Of a stretch of DNA of 64,000 nucleotides, positions 20,440 through 31,597 are shown one piece after another. Under the pieces are notes generated by a model. The model worked only from the letters and a program-made list of their open reading frames with translations, made no database searches and was not told where the DNA came from. Both the position numbers and the translations under genes were made by a program. Within the stretch, counting starts at the first letter, position 1; the number at the start of each line of letters is the position of its first letter. The DNA comes from Cyprinodon diabolis (Eukaryota > Chordata > Actinopteri > Cyprinodontiformes > Cyprinodontidae): positions 14,019,655 to 14,083,654 of the forward strand of contig CM060081.1 of the NCBI GenBank assembly GCA_030533445.1, in the 5' to 3' direction.

Positions 20440-21475
20440 CAACAACTAAAAAAAATGAATTTTATTTAACTACAAAAGATTTTTATAAATTTCTACAAAT
20501 TAGAGATTAGTTGACCAAACATAAAGATTGGGAATGTATCCTGAAGAAACCAAATTGTTTAGAAGAGATCCTAATGACAAACTTCAACACTACTAAAAAG
20601 GTAATTTCAAAGTTTTATAAAGCCCTGTAGATAGAAGTAGATTTTAATGAGGAAATAAAACAGAAATGGTAGGATAGAAAGAAAGAAGGAAATATAATAA
20701 TATCAAAAGAAAGGTGGGAGGAATCCTTCATAGTAGGACATACAATGTTGAGTAGTGTTTCATGGCAAGAGTTTAAATGGAAATCAAAAATGCAATTCTT
20801 TATTGTACCAAGTATCTCATTGAAATACAGTAAAATGTCAGACAAGTGTTGGATATTCTGGGATTGTCCCAAAATTAAAGAATATTGTAATGATGTAAGG
20901 AAAAAGATTGAAACTATTTGTAAAGAAGAATTTAACCTAGATTTACAAACATTCCTGCTGAGTATTTTACTCAATACATTGTTAAATAGAAAAAAGAAAA
21001 TTATTCAAAAACTGATTATGATAGCAAAGAAAATAATAATCTTCTGGCTAAAGTCACAACCCCTGAGCACCGACCTTTGGTGGGAAAGACCTAAGGAAGT
21101 GATGGGAATGGAAAAAATAACATCAAAATTACAGTTTAAAGATAAATTGTTCCAAAAGACATGGGCACCTGTACTTATTGAGATAGAAAAACCTTAATTG
21201 CTCTGGAACTTTAACAGTAATAATTTTCATCTTTGGAATGGATAGGAATATGGAACGTGTATGGATTGACATATTACAGTGTTCTCTCTACACTTTGGAA
21301 TTTTTTATTTTTTTTCTTAATTATGTATTTGTATTTGTCTTGGCTTCTGTAATTTGCTTTATTTGTATTTATAAACCAACACCTTTGGGAAAGGAAAATG
21401 TAAACAATTTATGAAATTCTGTAAAGAAATGGTTTATGCCTTTACTAAATAAAAATTAATATATATAAAATTATA
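20440..21475 (+). mobile_element. L1-clade LINE 3' fragment
   Basis: The 3' end of an L1-like element: a decayed ORF2 C-terminus, then an AT-rich 3' UTR with GCCTTTACTAAATAAAAATTAAT at the end. In-frame stops occur at 20560-20690. No 5' part is present. Confidence 0.68.
20745..21197 (+). pseudogene. L1-type ORF2 C-terminal region
   Basis: About 150 open codons with CWIFWDCPKIKEYCNDVRKKI, the Cys-containing C-terminal signature of L1-clade ORF2 proteins (C...H/W.FW.CP.I..FW..V). It is followed by LLNTLLNRKKKIIQKLIMIAKKIIIFWLKSQ and a WW segment, as in those proteins. The first Met is internal to the original ORF. The endonuclease and RT domains are gone. Lys/Asn-rich composition matches its AT-rich surroundings. 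Confidence 0.65.
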
Positions 21476-21813
21476 ACCCCAAATACATCACCAATTTTAC
21501 TATTTTTGAGCAGTTAAAGGGCGTCCTTACTGATTCTCCGAGGGTCAGATGAGGGCGTTTCATGTTGGATTATAGAAACTTAGTCATGGGTTATGTCAGG
21601 CTTCCTGGTTGGCCTCCCCAAATCCCTGACCTCAAACCCCATTAAAAAACTATTTGAGCTTTCTTGTAAGCAAAGTTATTGCCAGGAAATCTGCCATGTT
21701 ATAATAACTTTGCATTTCTGCTCAACACATTGGTCAAATAACCAGTCTTTGTTCTGAGAAAATCTAACTGATGGCTAAAATAATCAGGGGGTTTCTCCAC
21801 ACCTGCATGAAGG

Positions 21814-22283
21814 TGTCAGGGTTTGATGTTGGGTTGGAGGACCCAAATGCAGAGGCAAGTAGGCAGAGGTGAATTTAAGTGGGTTTAATGAGGTTTACAG
21901 GTACGGAGGCAGGAATCAAAGATCCAACAAAAGTAACAACGAACCAGAACCAAGGAGACAGCAGGGGAAACCAAACTCTAGGAGCCAGGGAAAGACGAGG
22001 TAAACAGACAGACGTTAGACGAGGATCCAGCAAACAGGAACTGAAGAGGGAGGGCTTTTAAAGGGGACAGAGACAAAGAGAGGGCTAACGAGGGAATTGA
22101 AAACAGGTGAGGGCAGAGCAGAAAACAGATCTAGGGAAAGAGGACACAAGAGGGCAGCAGAGGACAACAAATGGAAAACCAGGAAGACAGGAACTAACAA
22201 GAAAATAATAATTAAACACTAAGACAAGAATCAAAGTAAAGCTGAATACTCAAAATAAACATAACAAAACCAAGACTGTGACA
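21814..22283 (-). mobile_element. Solo LTR, minus orientation
   Basis: Begins TGTCAGGGTTTG and ends AAGACTGTGACA. It is flanked by GAAGG on both sides (21809-21813 and 22284-22288). On the minus strand it has LTR layout: TTTAAAAGCCCTCCC promoter-like region, CATTAAACCC poly(A) region, then CTCTGCATTTGGGTCCTCC near the end. No internal region remains. The LTR at 35223-35668 belongs to the same family. Confidence 0.88.
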
Positions 22284-22288
22284 GAAGG

Positions 22289-24460
22289 GATATGTATTCA
22301 AATATAATTGGGGATGTACATATGTGCAGATCTTAGTCTGCCTGTTTTAATACTGCTTGGATGAGAGGACAACTACTGCAGATTCAAATTACTTTAAATA
22401 TTTTTCCTGCTAAATAAATAACTTCCAAATTAATAAAAAAAACCAAATATTTTCATAAGTGGTTGTAAAGTCCAGACAAAAATTGGATCTCCACCCAACC
22501 ATCCATAAGGTTTATTTAATTCATTATCGTTTAATGTATATGTATTTAATCTCTTTTCATTCATCTTCCTTACTTTTTACGCATTACTTTGCCTCCATCC
22601 TTCTTTTTTTTTTTTACATCTTTTTGAATCTTTCTGCCTCCATCAGTGTGATCCTTATCAGTAATCACACGCTCCACAGAGCACCAACTGGAAAGTAGCT
22701 TCTGCTTTGGGAAAATAAATCTACTCCTGGAGTCAAAAGCTTTTGTGGGTTGACCTCTGAAGGCCAGGGGACCCTTAATTAAAACAAAAACCTAGTAAAA
22801 GGAACCGCCCTCAAGTTGCTTGATAATTAGATTCCTTAGATATTCTGGAGGAGTACCCAGAAGGTGCTCAACTGACATGCTCAGCTCACATGTCCTGATA
22901 TGTCATGATGCTGTTCTTTGAAGCTGCCTGGGTAAAACTAAAGTTTAGATGCATGCTGAAGGCCTAACAGCCCGGTTTTGAGAGGAAAAACAGAAGTTAT
23001 GTAGATGGTTTTGTGGTTAGTGTGATGAAGGTCTGTCCACCTAAACCCTGTGATTAGTTTCATTTGATCTCAAAGCACAAAAAAAAAAATTTATAGAGAA
23101 AAGCCATGTTATCACTTCTATCTAATCATTGACTGGATAAAGCCATTGACTTTGCAGTAATTCCTCATACTAAGCATGAACATGAATATATAGTATAGAA
23201 ACAGTTAGTGGCAGGGTGGATCCATCAGTTGTTTGTCATGAAAAAAGCATGTACCAATAGAAAAGTAAATATCAAGTTTGTCATCTGAAGAATGAGAGAA
23301 TTAAAATGACAGGAAAAGTAGCTCAGTTATTATCTCCCTCCAGGAGGGTGTCAAAGCAAAGGGACCGATTTAATGCAAGAATTATGAACAATAGAAAGGG
23401 AACAGGCAGTTAGCTCAATCAAAAACTGCAGATTATACTTAACTAAAGAGAAGTAGGAGATGGAAGCAGGGCAGCTCGAGGTTCAAGGATGCCAAAGGTG
23501 AGAGCGACCCTTTGTTACCCACACTGAGCGTGCACTCTTACCAAAGAGCAACTCCACAGTGATTGGATAATCATTCATTTTTTATCTTAAGTATTCACTT
23601 AAAAACTTCTAACAATCAATAACTTTAAGAATAGATATGTTTTAGGGATATAATAACAATATTGCAATAACCAATAGGTTGTGTTAAAAATAATGGATAA
23701 AAAATCAAAAGCAACATAAAGCTTTACAAACAAAAAGTAAAATATCAAGGTTAAAACAACAATTCTGAAAGGCAACTAGCGAAAAGAATAAGAACCCTGA
23801 GAATTAACTTATAATAACCAAATGTTTTCCAAATATAATGGATAAAATCAAGACAGCCATAAAAGTTTGAAATCAAAAGCAAAAGAGAAAAATAAAGTGT
23901 CATTGCAAAGAAATGTCTGCTTTTCATTTCATTCAAATTTATAATAAATGTCATTTGAAAAGATTATACCACAATGTTCAATCGAAGCTGTCTTAAAAAA
24001 TAGAGGAGCATCATTTTAGGTTTGGGCCAAGTTGGAAAATATTGTGGGCAATTCTCACAGAGACAAAAGAAAAACCAAAACCTTACAAACATTCCCAGTG
24101 TTGTTCAAAGCTTAACTCTTCTGGACTACTTCCTGATAGCAAAGGCATCCATGGTTTCATAAATTTTATTCTTTCTTCCTTTTTTTCGTTCTGCAATTTT
24201 GCTCCCTGTCCAGCAGATGGTGCCCCAGGCAGCTGCCTGTGTCACCTGTTGACAAAGCTGGTCCTGGATGGAAGCAGAGAGAGAAAAAAGTAGTCAGGAT
24301 GTCCTCCAGCAGCCTAGGCCTATAATAGCATAACTACAGTTTGGTCGCGATTTCTCATTGAATACTAGGAAGGCTCAACATCACATCATAAGCTGTTCAA
24401 ATATGCATTGTTAAATTTCATAAATGGAGTCATTAAACTGAATTAAATGTGTGTTAAATG
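22289..24460. other. Intergenic DNA, nothing recognised
   Basis: AT-rich; short unsupported open frames only. Confidence 0.5.
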
Positions 24461-24830
24461 AGCATCAGCTGTTGAGCCTACTCTCAGACCTGATCTCCCC
24501 TCCGCTCTGGAGCAGCAGGACGCTGTCTGTCAGTCTCTATTGGAAATTCCTATTTAGGTAACCATTGAGAAACTAGGGCCCTGACTGGATGAGACTCAAA
24601 AATCAGTCACTTCCAATGAGGCCTGTTCTGTAGACCTTTTATTGGGTCTGTGGTACGAGCAGGCCTCATAAGATTCAGAAGAGAAAAGAAAAAAACGATC
24701 ATTCAGTCAGAGCAGTTGTCCTGTGCTAATCTTTGCCGTGATTTGTAAGAGGTTAATTTCTCCCTATTGTAGTAATGTGTTTTATGTGTTTCAAAATAAA
24801 TATGTTGTGTTTGGATTTAATTAGAAACCA
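24461..24830. promoter_or_regulatory. Candidate conserved non-coding element
   Basis: Non-repetitive, balanced sequence without a coding frame (GAAATTCCTATTTAGGTAACC near 24545, CCTTTTATTGGGTC near 24637). It differs in texture from its AT-rich flanks. Regulatory role is only a guess. Confidence 0.22.
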
Positions 24831-26057
24831 TTGAGCCTCCCATTTATCAGAAAGCAGCCATCACTGCTACAAAGATAGCTCAGGATAACATAAGCCACTC
24901 TAATTATTAGTTTTATCAAATGGGAAACTTTAAAACCTATTCCTAAAAGATGTCCATGCTTTATTTAGACATTACTAACTAGTAGTTAGTGGCTCCAATC
25001 GCCTGATGTATAAACCTGATGCATTGTCCTCATGAATTTGTGTTTTAGTCCTTTGTGATGCAAGGTGGTTGTGCCTGCAAATAAAGGTGACTTTGACAGT
25101 TAATAGTGATGACGGTTTCCTTCCAATGCCCTTTTCTCCACTGCTGTCACCTCATACTTGGGAAAAATATGAGAGCTGCACTAGTGAGTGTGCCGTAGGA
25201 GCGCCATGGCCGTCAAATGACTGAAGCACGCGTTGACGTGGAGATTTGTGGTGCGGTGCTGGGGAAAGTGGCCTGTCGCCTATGATTTTTGGAAGCGGTT
25301 TAAAGTCTAGCAGTAACGGCGAGATGAGGGCTGAAATTCCCTCCAACAAACACAGTAAACAAGGTGATGAAGTTTAACACGGCTGTTAGGAGAGCCTCTG
25401 CAGGCTCCAGGAGCTAAGGGTAATTGAAGTAGGTGCGCTGTGGGTTATTTTGACCTTTTGCACACAACCATCAAAATGACGCCGTTCTGTGTGCATTCTG
25501 TGTTTATTCTCCGAAGGAAGATAGGATGAGCTGTGTGTCTGGATAAATATTCTTGAAGTTCTGTTTGTACTGAGTGATGCAAGCAAATTGCCTTTACAAA
25601 GCAGGTAAACTACAAACTAGCATAAAGTGTCATGCCCTGAATATGTAAATCAAAAGCAAGCATAAGCAGCGGCTCAATACATCAACAACATTTTTGCTTA
25701 CTCTGCTCTGTACAGTCACTACTGTACTGCACTGGGGTTTTTCTTTTTCTTTTGATGCTTTGCACTTCTTTTCTTGCAGAAGTGGTACACAGTTTACCAT
25801 CATTTCCAGAATAAGATTGTTAAATTTTTTTAACAACTCTGTAATTCTTTTGCTTTTGAAAACACCCACCATAGATGAAAATTTTTTTTTTTTTTCAGAT
25901 GACTTCAAATGGCTTTGCTCAAATATATTTTCTGAAACTGTAACCTGGCTATTTAAAACGGCCCCTTTTCCATTCAGCAGTAACCAGGATTATAGGAGCC
26001 TTTTGCACATTTCGACACAATCTTTACCTGAAAAGTTTCTATTGTCCTGGCCTTAGT
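24831..26057. other. Intergenic DNA, nothing certain
   Basis: The stretch 25150-25420 is more GC-rich than its surroundings (GCGTTGACGTGGAG, GTAACGGCGAGATGAG) and might be conserved, but no gene or repeat is identifiable. Confidence 0.4.
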
Positions 26058-26346
26058 CTACAATGCAAAAAATGGAAATCTAAGTAAGTCATTTTTGCTC
26101 AAATTAAGTGCATTTATTCTTGAATTGAGGAGGCACTTTGTCAATGGAACAAGACAATTCACATGTAAAATAAGAAACAAACAATTGCTTTGTCTTATTT
26201 CAAGTGTTATTATCTAATTATCTTGTTTTAGGAGTAAAAATACTCATTCCATCGGCAGATCATTTTATTTACCTGGTCAAATTAAGGATAGAAACACTTA
26301 ATTTAAGCAATTCTTTACTTATTTCTAGATGTTTTTTGCATTGTAG
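26058..26346. mobile_element. Small MITE with inverted termini
   Basis: Ends CTACAATGCAAAAAA and TTTTTTGCATTGTAG are perfect inverted repeats of 15 bp. The subterminal AAATCTAAGTAAG and CTTATTTCTAGAT are also roughly inverted. 289 bp, non-coding. No clear target duplication is seen, so the superfamily is undetermined. Confidence 0.7.
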
Positions 26347-27812
26347 GGATTGGATGTTCAGATTACAATGGGATCATTGCAGGGCAGGGTTATATGTAAC
26401 AAGTTTACCCCCTATATCTAATATTGACATGTTGTTTCTACTTTAAACCAGTTCTGTATTTCATTGTTTTTTTTTTACCAAAATTGACAAAATCAAGAGT
26501 ACATAGACCATTTTTCCATTCTCAATCTTGTTTTATGAACATGCTGCAACTCTTCTTGTTTGCACTTTAGTTAGTTATATCAAAATCTGCTGGAAACAGA
26601 AATTAACACACATTGACATGGACTCCTTTTACTCTGGTAAAAACAATCCGAGCTATTGAAATCTTAAGATTTTTGGTGATAAAGGGGTTAGAAAAGTTTT
26701 ACTCAAAATGCAGTTTATTTCAATTATCTGCTACTGCTTACCATCATGATAGTTTGTTCCTGCAACGTCAGTTTGAACCTGCTTTGACAACTAATTATTA
26801 AACATAAATGTTGATCCCACTTAGAGGCCACTGTAAGTAAACTGGTTTAAAAGATAATTAAATAACCAGGAGGTCAAGATAAACCAAGATGAAAGCACTG
26901 TTACTATGTCCAGAGGGCTGGGCATGTAATATAATTTTTCTTTGTACCGAGAGACTTAAATTCATAACATTAAAACCTCCTATTAGCCAGAAGACATCAC
27001 ATCATGTTAGTATAAGATGTTTAATTCTTCATTACTCAGCAATGTAAATCATGTAAAACACATAACTTTTTGATTAACTACTTTGTTTATTTTTTCTGAA
27101 TTTATACAGGTTCTGCCTTGTGCTTTATCGGGTGAGTTTTAGATAATGGTGCCTGCAGGCTTTCTTAAACACTAGTTTAGTTTTACTCTTTAGGTCAACG
27201 GGAACATTACATGCAGAGTTGCAACAAAAATGTCTTTTTCCCCAAAGAAAATATCATGAACTGGTTGGAGTGTTGACACAATAAAATACTGGTGGTAAAA
27301 TGCTAAATATTCAGAGGAAACTGGACTTTGCTTATTGGGCCATAGTTCCATTACAGGTTTGACACAAACATAAATGATGGCATCATGATTATAGTCTGGG
27401 CCACATGTTCTTGCAAATATGGAGTTTTTAGAATTATAGCCTAAAACTATGGAGGTCCTTTCCTGCCAAAAACCAAGAGCACACATTTTCATTTTGAGAG
27501 ATTATTTCCCCTACTAGTCTGCAAAACTTATAATACTCAAATTAAAAAACTCCAGCTTTTTCTCAAATATATTCTCTTGTCCATAAAATTTTTATTTCTG
27601 CTTTCAGAACTAATGCTTTTTTCACAGGCATTTTCTCCTCTTGTTTACTTCCTCCTCCTTGCACGCAAACCAGTCTCTGTTTGAGTCAGAGAAACACTCC
27701 CTAGCTCTACTTGTGGATTTCTTTTCCTCTCTCTCAGGCCAGATGGTTGCCTATCAACCTTTCCAACCAATAGAACGACAGCCTCAGAAAGGGTCCTCTT
27801 GTTTTCTACTAC
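26347..27812. other. Intergenic DNA, nothing recognised
   Basis: AT-rich with isolated short open frames, none with a domain or splice context. Confidence 0.5.
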
Positions 27813-27815
27813 TGA

Positions 27816-28448
27816 GGCCCCGTCCACACGAAGTCAAAACGAACACGAAACGCTAATATTTTCCAGAACGTTTGTCGTAAAGACGGAGACGTAAAATAAA
27901 TGTCATCGTCCACACGAATGCATGAAAACGCTGCAAAATGTATGCCAGGCCTGTAAGTGGCGCTGTGGTGCCAAAGCAAAAATAGGCGACGAAATGTTGG
28001 GCATGCGCACTAATATTTATACATGGTTGCCCTGCGGGTCCATTTTCGTGGTTCAGTCAAATTCAGGTGCTGAACTATGTCGTCGATATTGCTCTGTTCT
28101 TCCTGGAGATATTCCAGAAGAAGAAGATTCTGTTGTAAGCCCGACAGCAGGGTGAGTAGCATGAGCAGCAACCATTCAACACAGTACGGCGCCATTGTTG
28201 TTGTGATACTGTGTCGCCCATGCGTGTTTAGAGGCGACGCTATGACGCATGCGTGTAAAAAAAAAATGCGGTTAGAGCTTAAAGATGGAAACCCGAAAAT
28301 GGCGTTTCAAAATCTTCCCACTCTGAAGGCTTAATAAAAAAAAGATCGTTTACAGACCCCCGAAACGCCGGCTTCGTATGGATGAGAGGCTGGTTTGGTG
28401 AAAAATTTGTGCGTTTAGGCCAGGGTTTGACTTCGTGTGGACGGGGCC
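27816..28448. mobile_element. PIF/Harbinger-type MITE with perfect 23-bp termini
   Basis: The two ends are perfect inverted repeats of 23 bp starting GGCCCCGTCCACACGAAG. Both flanks are TGA (27813-27815 and 28449-28451), a 3-bp duplication. Subterminal blocks with CGTCCACACGAATGC follow. The core (27960-28260) is GC-richer and has a minus-strand frame of about 60 codons without a recognisable domain, perhaps a relic of the parent element. Length 633 bp. Confidence 0.8.
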
Positions 28449-28451
28449 TGA

Positions 28452-28768
28452 GTTTGACTGTTACTGCTTACTGAAAATAAAATATCTTTTTCTTCTAACC
28501 CAATTGTGTGCAGTGGACTTCGATATGCCAAATCAAATATGTGAACTCATAGAAAAAGCTGAATAGAGGCGGTGCAGGAATACGGTATAAACAAGAATGT
28601 TAATCTTCTTATTTTACCAAAAAAGTAAAAAAATAAAATAAAATAAAAACCTACTGGACTTTGTTTTCCAAGTATGAAGACATTTCCATTCCCATCCAGG
28701 AGGGTTTCTCAATTCAAAATGTCTGGAGTAGCGTTTGTGAGTAGAACCAAACAAAAGCCTTGTTATGG
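28452..28768. other. Intergenic spacer
   Basis: AT-rich with a short AAAATAAAATAAAATAAAA run near 28630. Nothing else recognised. Confidence 0.5.
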
Positions 28769-29090
28769 ACTTAGAGACTTAGACAGACTTTATTGTCATT
28801 TTGTACACACAGAGTTTACACAAAAAGAAAATTAATTCAGTACAGCTCTCAAGATATTTTCATTGTTTAAAGTACAGCAGTGATAAAAGGTAAACATACG
28901 ACTGTATATGATTTACAGTTTTCAACATTCAGGGTTTTTTTTTATAAACCCCATTTTATACAACATTCAGCAGTCTTATGGCGGTGAGGAAGAAACTGTT
29001 CTGGAATCTGCTGGACCTGCATTGGATGCTTCGAAGTCTCAGCAGGGAGAACAGTCTATGGTGGGGGTGCAAGGAGCCATTTATAATGTT
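28769..29090 (-). mobile_element. LINE 3'-end remnant, family unassigned
   Basis: On the minus strand the lower-coordinate end reads AAAATGACAATAAAGTCTG, the form of 3' tails of fish LINEs. The block ATGGCGGTGAGGAAGAAACTG (29000, plus strand) and its continuation to 29085 is a motif I associate with a common dispersed teleost repeat. No coding frame survives. Confidence 0.5.
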
Positions 29091-30585
29091 AGGCTTGGAA
29101 AACATGCAAATTGAAATGAACAAAAAAAAACAAAACGGTTCAGTTCGGTTCAATATGCATTTTTTCTAAGCCATACACCCAACAATATGAGTACCTGAAC
29201 AAAAGATGGCCCATTCCTCAGGATGAACACATTACCTACATTCAAAGGATATTTCAAAAACTTCCCCTTGTACAATTCTCCATTACATGGGTCAAAAGAG
29301 GGCAATGGGAGAAGAATAAAACCCACCCCTCTTGAAAAGAGTGCCGCACCTTTTTGTATCTTCCTCACAAATATCCCCCCACACACCCAGCCACCGGCTG
29401 AAACTCGCTGTCATCCCAACTGATTGCCTGTTAGACAGTCTCACCCACCAAGACAAGTGCCCTTTATCGCAGAGAAACATTTTCCCCGCCACGTCAGATA
29501 TGGGGGTATTAATAAATGCACAATGACAGTACTTAGAGGGGCGAGCAGCTATCCTGCCTCTGCAAATTTACGCACGGGTCACTTTTGTTCGACAGGCAAA
29601 AGAAACTGTGGAAACAAACAGGTGCAGGTCAGAAACTCATCTCCTCTCGCAGATTAAAAACTCATCTTTCAAGGCATTGCGACGTTATTGAGGCTGATTC
29701 TTAGTGCTCTCCATGCAAATAGAGGTGTGATTAGGCACACAGGGGATGGGGGGTGAGGGGAATGTGGCTGTGACTGTGGGAGAAGAGAACGTTGTGTCCC
29801 TCTGCTCAATTACCTCTGTAAGAATAACTGAGACATCGGAGGCCAAAGGCTGCTTCTGACTACGCACTCATCAAAAGGCAAGATGGTGTGGTGTGTGTTT
29901 TGGCACAGAATATATGCGCACACACATGTTTGTTAATACGCATGTAAAGCTCACAATGAAGAAATTCGGAATCGCTTGTACATGTTTTAAGTGTGATATC
30001 AGCAGTGCTGCTGACTGCTGTATGATGTCATTTCAGTTATTTTCTTTTCTGACAAAGAAAATTTAGAGGCCTGTCATTTATTTACAACTTTTCTCATTTA
30101 ATTGCTACTTACCGTGGTTATGTTAATTTCCATGTCTGAAATCAACTTATAGTTAACATAGCATGAAATAAAAAGTGAACTGAGAACACATACAAGAAAA
30201 GCAATCAATGAAATCACTGAATTCAGAACTCCTATAAAATAATTCTCATAAGTTGAGAAATATGAACCATAGTTTGTAGAGTTAACTAGCCAGTACCATA
30301 AAGAGAGAAAATAGCGAAGCTCTGTGGCAAAACCTTTCAAAGAACAGAAATTCTGGAAGCATTTAGCTTTGTGTCTGACCCTCATTGTCACTTGTATACT
30401 TGCATCAGCATTACTATTTTGACAAACAAATGCATCAACTGATATTCTCAATATTAGAGTGATGTGCACAAATTGTGCAGGTCTCACTTTTTTACACATA
30501 AGCAATCTGTTGTGATGGAGGTTAAATTACTCTGACAGTATCAATGTTCTATGCTTTATTCTGTTCACACATTGAAAATTTTAAT
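29091..30585. other. Intergenic DNA; possible conserved patch
   Basis: The stretch 29540-29850 is balanced and non-repetitive (GGCATTGCGACGTTATTGAGG) and could be conserved. A 135-codon minus-strand frame at 30098-30505 includes one hydrophobic segment (SLIAFLVCVLSSLFISC), but I recognise no family and see no splice context. No gene is called. Confidence 0.4.
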
Positions 30586-31597
30586 CCAGAATAGAATTTA
30601 AAATTCTTCTTTTCACATAAAGCCCTAAATGGCCAAGCTCCATCTTACATCAGAGATCGGATTGTTCCTTATGTTCCTAAAAGTGCACTTCACTCTCCAT
30701 CTACAGGTTTTCTAGTGGTTCCTAGAATTTCTAAAAGTAGAATAGGAAGCAGATCTTTTAGTTATGAGGCTCCTCTCCTGTGGAACCAACTACCAGTTTT
30801 AGCCCGTGAGGCAGACACCCTGTCTACTTTTAAGGGTAGGCTTAAAACCTTCCTTTTTGATAAAGCTTACAGTTAGAGTGGCTCAGGTTATCATGAGCTA
30901 TCTCTATAGTAATGCTGCTAAAGGTTTAGACTGCTGGAAGGCATAGGGACTCACATTTAATCATTCTGCTTCATTCTCTATTCTCTCTCTCCCACTCTGC
31001 AGAATTTGTTAGTTCAATCTCTAACATTATGCTCTATCTGCTCTTTCTCATAGGAGATTCATTTGATCTGCTGTGCTGCTGTGCTGCTGCCATCAACACC
31101 TTTGTTTATAGATGTTGGATATTGAACTGTTTTTCAGTAGTCCTTTTTCTCTGACTGTGACTAACTATATGTGCTCTCTTTCATCCTCTGACATGGGAGC
31201 TGGCTCAGAGTTTGTCTGCTTGGCTGTGTGTCTCCTGGATGGGGTCGCCTGTGGAGCTGGTTGACAGTTGCCTTTTGCAATCTCTGCTTCTTTCTGTATG
31301 TCTGATTCTGTCTCCTTGAACCCCAGTCAGCCTCGGCAGATGGCCGCTCATACTGAGCCTGGTTCTGCTGGAGATTTCTTCCTGTTAAAAGGGGGTTTTT
31401 CCTCTCCACTGTCGCTACAAGTATTCTTAGTGTGAGGGATTGCATTCGAGTCAATGAGTCGATGCAATCAGCTGGTTTTACTTAGATATAAAACCTTGAA
31501 CCAACCTGACTGTATGATCTGATTAAATTATTTCTGTAAAGTGTCTTGAGATGCCATGTTGTGAATTGGTACTTTATAAATAAACTGAATTAAATTG
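30586..31597 (+). mobile_element. L2-clade LINE, second 5'-truncated copy
   Basis: Collinear with 7448-8465 of the first L2 copy, from AGAATAGAATTTAAAAT (C-terminal ORF) through the 3' UTR (GAGCCTGGTTCTGCTGGAG, AATGAGTCGATGCAATC) to the TAAATAAACTGAATTAAATTGG end. A one-base loss near 30620 (CACATAAAGCC against CACATATAAAGCC) breaks the frame. Truncated further than the first copy. Confidence 0.88.

Noticed and set aside
30098..30505. 135-codon minus-strand frame with one hydrophobic segment
   Set aside because: No recognisable family, AT-rich context, no splice signals or neighbours supporting a gene.
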